NCBI GenBank assembly: GCA_026874595.1
Contig: CM049313.1
Span: 20,719,508 to 20,783,507 of the forward strand
Reading direction: 5' to 3'
Length of the DNA: 64,000 nt
DNA from: Sipunculus nudus
Lineage: Eukaryota; Annelida; Sipuncula; Golfingiida; Sipunculidae
Shown here: positions 1-9,324 of the stretch, piece by piece
Layout: every line of letters starts with the position of its first letter
How positions within the stretch are numbered: position 1 is the stretch's first letter
The notes under the pieces: model-generated
Database searches by the model: none
What the model was told of the DNA's origin: nothing
What the model saw: only the letters and a program-made list of their open reading frames with translations
Made by a program: the position numbers and the translations under genes

Positions 1-255
1 GGTACAAAATGTCGTAAACAGCACGCGAGTTTTTCCTGGATTTTGATTTTTGTTCATTACAGGCTATTCATCTCGGGTATGTGGCATTTTTCCTGTCAGA
101 AAATTAGGGAGCGAATGTCGAATCACTCACGCACCCCTGGTTAGCAAAGAAGGTTAAGAGGGGGATATAGTTGATGGGGATAGAGAGAAAAAAGGGGTAT
201 AGTTTTTTTGGGGGGTTTTCAATACATATATAATAACTATTTACTGACTCCTGTT

Positions 256-446
256 TCACTCGTTATATTTATTCATGTGACATCTTGAACTTGGCTGCGT
301 GGAAGTACCTGAAAGAGATGAAATACATGAAATATTAGTACACATGACATGACGTACAAAGACAGCAGGCTGGATCTGGTCTCGAACCACTGACCGGAGG
401 CATACAAGTCCAATTGCATAACCACTATGCCACACAGAACTCGTTG
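256..446 (-). mobile_element. tRNA-derived SINE, reverse strand
   Basis: On the minus strand an A-box-like sequence TGGCATAGTGG (422-432) is followed about 33 nt later by a B-box GGTTCGAGACC (378-388). These are the two internal RNA polymerase III promoter elements of a tRNA head, at normal spacing. The surrounding sequence does not fold into a complete tRNA, so this is a SINE head and not a functional tRNA gene. The body probably runs toward 256, but I cannot define its tail. The SINE family is not identified. Confidence 0.6.
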
Positions 447-663
447 CAGAATCAGGGAAAACGGGGGTATTTAAACCTGGATTTAAAAATGTGATCACGT
501 GGTACACTGTGGGGGTACTAATTCACCAGGAGTCATGATCATGTGATCAGCGAATCAACTTCGTACGAACACCAAATCGATCGCTTGGTGTAACTAGTTG
601 AAATATGAATCAGGAGAGTAAAAGGTAAAGATGAATGATTGTTTACTTTGGTAATTTGAATGA

Positions 664-870
664 ATATGAGTAATATTGGGGGGAGACCCCCCAACCCCAA
701 CCCCCCCCCCCCAGATATGAAAATCAACATGAGTAAATATATAAACATGAAGAGTAATTAGAATGAATATGGGTAATTATGGGGGGGGGAGACCCCCCCA
801 AACCCCCCCAGGATATGATAATCAACATGAGTAATGATTGGGGGGACACCCCCCAAACCCCCCCTTTGGG
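664..870. repeat. Three mirrored G-run/C-run clusters in short repeats
   Basis: Three blocks (678-712, 781-811 and 839-865) each have a run of six or more G, then 'aga' or 'aca', then runs of C. Each is embedded in similar AT-rich spacers containing 'atgagtaa' and 'gatatga.aatcaac'. Each block can form a G:C hairpin and, on either strand, G-quadruplex-like structures. They look like copies of one short repeat. No gene is present. Confidence 0.7.
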
Positions 871-1249
871 TCCTAGAATTATCTAAGAACATTGTATCGA
901 GATGTGAAAAATCCGACTGAGAGTTATGCGAGATTGTGAAGGTGTGAGTTATGCCAATAGGTGGGGGTTTCCTGATGACGTATTAAAAAAATAGAGGGAA
1001 TGATATTTTACGCAACACCGTACAGTTGATCATGGCGGACGTAAAAGGATGTTGATACGACTACATGGAGATCGTATATAAAAGATGTATTATGTCATGA
1101 CCTGTGATTGAGTATAGGTAAGAAAGTGATATTTGAGTAGTATTATAGGCAGTTATATTTTAGAAAGCGTCCCTTGTTGTGTGACATGGCATAGTCGGCG
1201 CTGTATAGGTGCGCGAGTGATTCGACATTCGGGCCAAAATTAGGTCGCA

Positions 1250-3300
1250 TTCTCATTTAACTCTGTACCAAAAATCTTCGTTCTGTCTCAATTCTTTTAA
1301 AAATGATCGCGAAAAAACAGTGTTTCACGGTTGGTGGAACGGACTATAGGCTACACCACTGACACCTGGTGAGAAAATGCCTCCCAACTCCAATGATGCA
1401 GGCTGCATTTATCAAAAATGTATGTTCGCAATACATCCGCTTAAGGGTATACAGATATTCGTTTATCATACCATACCTTGACATCCTTCAGGTCGACTTT
1501 TAAGGTGACGTTTTGTTTATTTTGGCCCCAAAACACAAAAGGGCTGAGTTGCCGGTCGGCCGCCATGATTGTTGTGTACCGAATGATGTCGCAGATACCA
1601 TTGTCTACCGAGATGTTCTACCTCGGAATTTAATATCTCGTCTTCACGTCTGCTGGCATCCGCATCAGAAATAGGAACCGATCACTCACTTACAGATGCT
1701 GTTCTGGTCTCAAAGCTACATTCTAGATGAATATTGCATTATTTTTTTTCACCAAATCTTACCTTCTTTTATTCAAAACATTTCGGGAAAATAAAAATAT
1801 AATATGAAAATTATAATATAATATAACATTGGGCTAATATTATATTATATTATATTATATTATATTATATTATATTATATTATAATACATTATATTATAT
1901 ATATATAATATATAATAATATATAATAATATATATGATAAAATATAATATAATATTATGTTATATTTTACTACGTTATAATATAGCTAACGCACACAAAC
2001 CACAAATATACGTGTAAATAAGATACTTTTTGTGTGTGTGTACACGTGTTTGTCCAGGAGAACGCACACATATACACATTTCATAATGTGACGATTGCAT
2101 ACATTGTAGCTTACACTTAAATCATATATTTATGGTTTTAATCATAATTTAAAATAATAATAAATACATGTTTGGCATTGTAATGACATTTGCCTAATCT
2201 GCATAAATTGCGAAAATAAGGAAATATAGAGAGCATGTTGAACTAAATACAAAAAATATGGACATTGTCAGCTTTATGAGCCCATTAAGTTCAATTGGGA
2301 ATCATTTTAAAATTGACACTAGCGTTGCTTGAGGCAAATGATCATGTGAAATCCAAGAGTAAATTGGGAATGAATTGGGACAGAATAAACTGTATCAATG
2401 GGAAATGATTTAAATTGATAGAAAATAAAAAATGCAAACCCGGCAGAAACATTTTCAGCTTGGACACTTAGGAATAGGACACTTAGGAATAGTCGAAAGC
2501 ATTGAAGACGCGTTCAACCATTCGAGGCGAGTCCGGGGACATGCCCCTTCCCTTTGGCATGATAATTTTATTCATGTTTTTGGGTGCAAAAATTGTTTTG
2601 TAGATATATTTCATATTATTGACAATGTGTACCATTTTTTTATCTCAAGACGTGTAAATGATTAAAAGATTATTTTTTTTATACTTGAGGTCTTAAAGAA
2701 AAATTTGACCTTTATCCATTACAACGAATGTATGAGTACCAAGTCAAAATAGTGCCTCGGAGGTTACAATAACATGCGATTTATTTATAATAAATATATA
2801 TTTATATAATTTAATTTATTTATAATGTTAAAAAAGAGGAGAAAAATAAACGGAATTACTATATTACAGGGCTGATATGATTTAAATCAAGAGATTTTTT
2901 ATTTCAATTGACTTAATGTTAACTTCAGACATAAGAGACTTTGGTTTGCAATGGATTAGCTCAAGTAAAGCTTTTCTATTCAGCAGGTTATAATTAAAGA
3001 TACCTACATGAAGGATAACTTTTGTGAACTAGGCCATGCAGACTGTGTTTGTGCAGGCTAGAGTGTAATCCTTGTGTGGCAAACATAATTAATGATGAGT
3101 TAATTTTGAGCAGTAAACTAAGTTTTAGGTGAGTAGATAATTTGTGGGACTACACTGGTAATGTATCATCAAAGGGTGTTTATACAGAGGGTGTGGATTA
3201 ATTAAAGGACTAAGCACAGCTCATGCAGTGAGTCCACGTTGAGCTGATTTTAGTCTTACCTTGACAGTTATTATTGTTGTGTTTGATCTTTGCTAAAGAT
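1250..3300. other. AT-rich non-coding stretch with no gene seen
   Basis: No convincing coding sequence, RNA gene or recognisable transposon was found. The only notable content is the TATAT microsatellite at 1800-1975 and a short 'ttggacacttaggaata' duplication near 2460-2490. The longest open frame is about 77 codons, at 2432-2665. It shows no family resemblance and is compatible with chance. Confidence 0.6.
1800..1975. repeat. (TATAT)n / (AT)n microsatellite
   Basis: A run of 'attatattatat' pentamers passes into 'atatatataatatataataata' variants. This is a low-complexity satellite tract with no coding potential. Confidence 0.95.
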
Positions 3301-3318
3301 TATATCAAAGGCTTTCAT

Positions 3319-3945
3319 GATATCAAAGACTCGCTGGAACACAGTTCGTGACTCATTGGACGATTACAGCAAACACTGGGGATCTCTTGTTCAGATTGGT
3401 GCTGACCTGGTTTCACCAAGTGCTCCAGAAAGATAGTACAGTAGAACCCCGCCTTGCGACCATCCCGCAATTGTGACCACCACTACAAATACGACTCTTC
3501 GTGGTCCCGAATATACGATCCAGGTAACTTAGAGTTTCACAAATACGACCACCCCCAAATTACGGCCACTTTGATCAGTCCCGAAGGTGGTCGTTATTGT
3601 GGGGTTCCACTGTATCTGGAAAACATGCAAAATTCGTCAGGCAGCTTGTGATCTGTTTTCAGTTTTTGAAACAGTCGCAGTAGCTCTCAACAAGCCAAAG
3701 TCTGACTCAGCCACTATTGCTGAGGCTGTTGAGGTGTAGCTTGATCTGCTGGATAACATGAAAACTTCTGACAATCCTCAGATTTTGAAAATGGCAAAAA
3801 AAAAAAAAAAAAACAACGCAGTGTCCAAGCCTTAAAAGAAACAACATTTCTGGCTGCCAATATACTGGATCATCGTTACCAAGGCAAGCGTCTGTCACCT
3901 AACCAGGTTGGCCAGGGCTCGGAGATGATCACTCCTGATGTTTAA
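3319..3945 (+). pseudogene. Fossil hAT transposase fragment, split by a MITE
   Basis: Two plus-strand pieces read as hAT-superfamily transposase. The first (3319-3436) encodes a TRWNTVRDSLDDY-like segment, matching the conserved TRWNS region of hAT proteins. The second (3615-3945) contains ALKETTFLAANILDHRYQG-like residues across a frame change, matching the conserved 'FL.A..LDPRY.G' region near the C-terminal half. There are stops at the end of the first piece and inside the second, plus an internal poly-A tract at 3794-3813. A 174-bp pogo-type MITE sits between the pieces. The element is dead and heavily truncated, with no zinc-finger N-terminus and no hAT dimerisation tail. Family assignment rests on motif recognition by eye. 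Confidence 0.6.
3439..3612. mobile_element. pogo/Tigger-type MITE with TA target-site duplication
   Basis: The element starts CAGTAGAACCCC and ends GGGGTTCCACTG. The two ends are imperfect inverted repeats of about 24 bp that also share the inner 'CGACCA' block. It is flanked by TA at 3437-3438 and 3613-3614, as expected for Tc1/mariner/pogo insertion. At 174 bp it has no transposase. It interrupts the hAT remnant, so it inserted later. Confidence 0.85.
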
Positions 3946-4146
3946 GTTTGAAGGAACACTTTCCAATGTTCAAAGTTGATTTAAATAAAAAAGTCGATTT
4001 AAATAAAAAATAAAAAAACATGATATATAATATATTTTAAAAAGTCGATATTTTACCAGCCCTTCTATATTAATATATAATTAGGTTGCTATTTTGCAAT
4101 AAATAATGTGTAAACCTAAAACAAACAGACTAAACCGAGAACAACT

Positions 4147-4619
4147 GAGTAATTTACCTTATTGACCGGTGCCATTCAATTTGTAATGCGAAATCAAGTT
4201 TTAAAAAGTCCAAAAAAAATTTAAAACATTTGACTGAATGAAGACAAAAATAATGATATGATACTGAATGTGTGACAATCAAATGGGTGGGTGGGGACAA
4301 GGCATTTAGTTAATATTATTGTCTTATTTCTCGAAATCATTATTTCTCGGATGTATTTCTTATTTCTCGAGTAATTTACCTTAGTGACCGGTGCCATTCA
4401 ATTTGTAACGCGAAATCAAGTTTTAAAAAGTCCATCAGTATTAATTATTATAAGAAGACTACATTGAATTTAAAACAGTTGACTGAATGAAGACAAAAAT
4501 AATGATATGATACTGAATGTGTGACAATCAAATGGGTGGGTGGGGACAAGGCATTTAGTTAATATTATTGTCTTATTTCTCGAAATCATTATTTCTCGGA
4601 TGTATTTCTTATTTCTCGA
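4147..4619. repeat. Tandem duplication, about 222-bp and 250-bp units
   Basis: A unit starting 'gagtaatttacctt' at 4147 is repeated from 4369 with near identity. It runs through 'gacaatcaaatgggtgggtg' to 'ggatgtatttcttatttctc'. The second copy has about 30 extra bases after 'aaaaagtcca'. The high identity suggests a fairly recent event. Neither unit shows coding or transposon features. Confidence 0.9.
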
Positions 4620-5404
4620 AATACATGCTTAGCAGTAAATTATTTAGAGGAGATATATATGTCAGATATATATGACTCAATTTTTTTTTTGTTCAAACGA
4701 AGACGAGAATTGTTTAAAAATTATATATTTACATATATTTTATATTTATTCGCATAAAACATTTATACAGTTAGTCAATTCAATGTAAAAATATACCTTG
4801 ACATCAATATCCTTGTTAAGAAAACATTGAGATATACTTATTCAATGGAATATGTTTAAAAACATATTTATAAACTTATTTATATTTTTTATAAGTGTGT
4901 AGAAACTTACTTTGATTTCAATTATCTTGTTGTAAAAATGTTGGAAATCTCAGAAAGACGTTTAACAAAATATATTCAGCGGTATTTACATAAATAATTA
5001 AAGTTTGTTGATACAGTGTAGAAATATATATATCTTATATCAGAACTCAAATTTGGAAAAAATCAGATAGTTTTAAATTTAGTCATTCAAATAATATGTT
5101 GACATATATTAATGCTAACTTAACTATACGCATATGTACATCTGTATAACTCCATTACAGTTTCGGACTACGTGACAGGGCAGTATCACACGCTTCCTCT
5201 CATTTTATATCCTGGCGTCAACCAGGTCCGGTATTAACTGCACCTGCGGGCCCTAGGTGCGTAATCGGCACCATACTACCAAAGAACCCCCGAAAGGGTG
5301 AAGGCCGACCGTGAAAAATCTCACGGCGGGTACTAAAAGATATCCCCTTATGTCGATTAACGTTTAGCCCCTTAAATTAGCACGTCAAAATGACTTAACC
5401 AAGT

Positions 5405-5460
5405 GCCTCCCCAGACGGGGGGGGGGGGGGGGGGGGGGTGCAAAGCCACGTCTGGATCAT
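5405..5460. repeat. 22-G homopolymer inside a short palindrome
   Basis: A run of 22 G (5417-5438) is bracketed by ccagacg (5411-5417) and its reverse complement cgtctgg (5449-5455). The surrounding 5160-5560 is more GC-rich than its neighbours and has another small hairpin (gaccgtgaaa..tctcacggc). It may be part of an unrecognised repeat, and no gene is visible. Confidence 0.7.
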
Positions 5461-5559
5461 TCAGGTACCAGAGAATAAAGGAAGCGCCCCCTGTTTTAAC
5501 GCCTAGAATAGCCTACTTCACCATAGGGGCAGCCTATTAATGGGTCACTCAACTTATAG

Positions 5560-8515
5560 ATAAGAGGGGTGGTTGGTAGGTCTGATATCTTGCAACGTAA
5601 TTTGACATAGCTGCATGATTCCTTTATCGGTTAACTGTCCTCACGCTTACATTGCTTTTCTTCCTGCCATATTGCTTATTATAAAAAACCTCTTTTACGA
5701 ACATGCACATGACACATTGACCTAACACACTGCGCAGAATCGGACTCACAAGAGTAAATACAATAGCAGTTTAGGTATTAATGCAGTGAAAAGGTTAATG
5801 TAGTCCCTTCAAATATGTTTGATAAATTGTTTCAAGGCAAATCACATAAACATGGGTGATTTTGGTTGTAAGGACTTCATGGTATTAGTAATATTTTATA
5901 ACATGCAAATTTGACATGTGAATAGATGATTACTGGAAATGTAACATTTTTTTATTTTGTAGTTCGCTGCAGTTAATAATGATAGCTGCAGTTTGATGGC
6001 CGGGGAGACATTCTGCGACGCTTGCGGCCTTTGAAAATAGATGGTGTATGGCCCACTCCCAAATAATTCTACAGACTTCGCTACCTACAACTTATCATCA
6101 AATAACAGTCCCAAGATCAATATTTCTATGAAATTTGGCGATGATAGCTGCAGCCATTCCTGTTATAACTATGGTTACAGACAAAAAACATTTTGCATGC
6201 AAAATAAAGAAATAATATCATTTCGCCACCAGCGAAATTCAAAGTTGTTTTATGACAGTATTTCTAAAAGAAACTCAACTAAATTTACTTTAATTTAACT
6301 GCATTGTTATAAGGAAATGAATATTATATTATACGGAAAAAGACACTAGGCTCTTTTTGTTTTGGAAAAGAATTGGTAATAACACATTATTTCATATATT
6401 TGGGAATTGTTGATCATGGATCTGCCTCACAAATAAAAAAGGGAAAGATCACTTTGATTCGCAGAATGAAGGCAGCATAGGTGGCACCACCAAAATTTTT
6501 TTTCTACGTCTCCAAATTTTCCTAGTCGTAGCTTTTGAGTTTGACAATTCACAGATATCTTTTTTTTAATTGACTCACGTTCTCATAAGGTATTCTCGCT
6601 ATAAGTAGGAAACTGGAAATGTTTTACCTGGGAAACATTTTCGACATCAAAGTTTTACGGTTCATAGGTCAAGTTTTAACGATCGATATTTAATATGTGA
6701 CTGGTTTTCAGCTATTTGTGTTACTTTTGTGTCAGTGTCAAAGAGCAGGGCTTTTATTTTACCTGTAACAGGCTTAATAGATGTTTTAGTCAGCTATTCA
6801 ACAGCACATAGTCTAAATTAACACACGTAGATTAAAAAAGAAACAAGCAAGTAGAAATATGATCTTTATATTCAACAAGAAAACTGACAGAAATGTCACT
6901 TCAAACCATACTGCGCTAAAATCGCATGATTTGTAGATAAACTCAAAATGTGGACATTACCCTCTACAGTCTATTACTCACAAAGTATATCGTCAAGATT
7001 AAAGAACATCGGTCCTGCCACAAATATCCGTCTTTACACAAGACCGATTGGTAAAAAATCCTCTGTATAAGTCAAACGTTCGCCCCTTGAGGTTCACAAC
7101 AACACCGAAGTCAGCTCTCGGAAAAAACAAGCATATATCACACGGCTTACCTCATTAACATTATATTACACCGTTTTACTGCGCGGTGCACCCGAAAAAT
7201 GTCTGTGACTAATAAAGTCTCTTTTGATGTAGGCAGAATATAAGTTTATCATATATCGCTGTAGTCGCTGGCATACAGTTGTGCACAGATGTTTCAGAGT
7301 AAGATGCTGACGCTACCAAAATTGCAAATGCGTTGCGGTTTCATGTGGCCATTCTCTCTCTTAAGTTTATAATTTTATCCTCCACGTTTATACATATTCA
7401 TACACCCTTAAGCTAACTCAATGCTAACTCTCAATTATTTTGGACGAGAGATCAAAGAGATCATAATGCACGTGTGAAAAGTGTGAAAAGCATCCAACAC
7501 AAATAAACATAACCGAACCTAGCTATCCTGGAAACAACATTGAAGTCGCTTGACATTACGTCTAATATCTACTCGCACCGATGCTGTATACAAATACAAA
7601 TATAGATTTCACATGTGTATATCTCAAAAGATCTGTTAACAGATTGTACATGAACTTGACGTTATCTATTTATAAGGACACTTGCATCCCATTGACAGCT
7701 CATATTTTAACGTTCAATAATTAATGTGTGATTAGTAAAATCTAACGGCTGTTACATTTTCCGTAATTTTCACCTGGCAAGGTTTCATGTGTTCACAGTA
7801 TTATTGCGCGAAGCGGTCAACTCTTCAGCACTTGGATTGCAACCAGTCTCACTTAACACACAAAGATTATACAAGAACACATGGAAAGTAAAACAATATC
7901 CAATATATTAAAACAAACCATATCAGATAAAAACATCCTCTAAACCACGGCCCTGCAATGCTCAAATTCCATGCGTATAGGTTTATGAAAAAAATGTTAG
8001 TGTCACTACAGATGATAGCTGGTGTCGATTTCCTTCTGGCAAGCATGACCTGGCTTGACCTTATGATAAAAAACTTATGAGCATCTTAAGCCCCCCCCCC
8101 CCCTTGTACACATACAGTCGCGTACAGACGCTACTGTAGCTACCAATGTCCTTCCGGTTCAAAGTGGATCGATGCTCTCATTTACGCAGAGTGTTAATCT
8201 GCACGCTTACTCTAAAAGCGACTAACAGTTTTCTATCTTTGAATTATCCTTGACCAACAATAAACACTGAAGTCCGCCAATAATAACAGCAAATCTTACA
8301 TTTGGTAATACAGCGGATCCATCCCTGCCTGAACCGAAGACACTTACATTGGTTGTATCTGACCTATCTTATAATAACACCTTTGGATTAAGTCAACTTA
8401 GGCGGTTATACTACAAAGGTTTCACTCTATATTTTTACTGTAAGTTTATTTCCCGTGCATGTGATCACACAGAGTACCCGATGAATATTTTACAGCGATG
8501 GAACCCCAATTAACC

Positions 8516-8579
<64 letters not shown>

Positions 8580-9080
8580 TACATGGTATTTAGCATGGTA
8601 ATGACCGTCGGAAGAATAAGTTTACATATACATCAGATACGAATTAAAATCCATTAAAATTGGATTAGGAAGCTGTGTTTGATTTATTTATGATTAAGTA
8701 GGTATAACATCTTATAGGTGAAAGAGAAAATAATTATACTCCGCCCTTGAAGGTTTGGAGCACATCATAATGAACAACTAGTAAAACTCGCTCTTCAGAT
8801 ATAACCCATATGATTTATTCGTTATTTTTAGGCAATGATAAAACCATATAAAGATCAGATAACCAGATAAGCAGCCTTTGTAACTGACTTGTGGTTATAA
8901 ACAAACCCTTGATTTGTGACCTCATCTTGGGTGGAGGTTATAGTTTTACTCGTGTCTGTTATCTTTGACGAGCTGTGTATGTTTGTTTCCCTTTTTCTTG
9001 CTTATGATTTCGGTATATACAAAAAAACAAAGAGCCACTTCAGGGAAACATGAATAGATGTTTCATCAATTAAGGATATA
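5560..9080. other. AT-rich stretch with no gene seen
   Basis: No protein similarity, tRNA or clear transposon was recognised on either strand. Contents are a 13-C tract at 8091-8103, an (AT) microsatellite at 8520-8577 and ordinary AT-rich sequence. The longest frame, 85 codons at 6041-6298, has no recognisable motif. The TLR gene begins further on, on the opposite strand, so this stretch lies downstream (3') of that gene. Confidence 0.55.
8520..8577. repeat. (TA)n microsatellite
   Basis: An uninterrupted run of about 58 bp of alternating T and A. Confidence 0.95.
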
Positions 9081-9185
9081 TTTTGTTTGTGTTACCATAT
9101 TTATCAAGCAATCTCTTTATGTTAAAGAAAATGTGTTTGAATGATTATGTTGGCTCCACATTAAATCTAGAATATATGTTGATAT

Positions 9186-9188
<3 letters not shown>

Positions 9189-9232
<44 letters not shown>
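9189..9232. repeat. (AT)n microsatellite downstream of the TLR gene
   Basis: An alternating AT run lies about 95 bp beyond the TLR stop codon, on the 3' side of that gene. Confidence 0.95.
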
Positions 9233-9235
<3 letters not shown>

Positions 9236-9324
9236 AAATTGTTTATATTAAGTTACAGCTTAACAGCATGTACAGAGACATGAGTTCCCGACGGACCAAT
9301 TGAATCAGGACTGCCTCTACTACA

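Larger units (their letters stand above)
111..1231. repeat. Region bounded by a 25-bp inverted repeat
   Basis: The arm at 111-135 (gcgaatgtcgaatcactcac followed by gcacc) is the reverse complement of 1208-1231 with one mismatch. The arms are about 1.1 kb apart and could be the terminal inverted repeats of a non-autonomous DNA element. No transposase coding is visible between them. The interval contains a SINE, G/C clusters and otherwise featureless DNA. No clear target-site duplication was found, so the element reading is an inference. Confidence 0.45.

Noticed and set aside
2432-2665. 77-codon open frame on the plus strand
   Set aside because: It lies in AT-rich DNA, contains a simple duplicated 'GHLGIGHLGI' from a local repeat, and has no family resemblance or splice context.
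3454-3651. 65-codon open frame overlapping the MITE
   Set aside because: It crosses the border of the pogo-type MITE, so it is a chance frame in a non-coding element.
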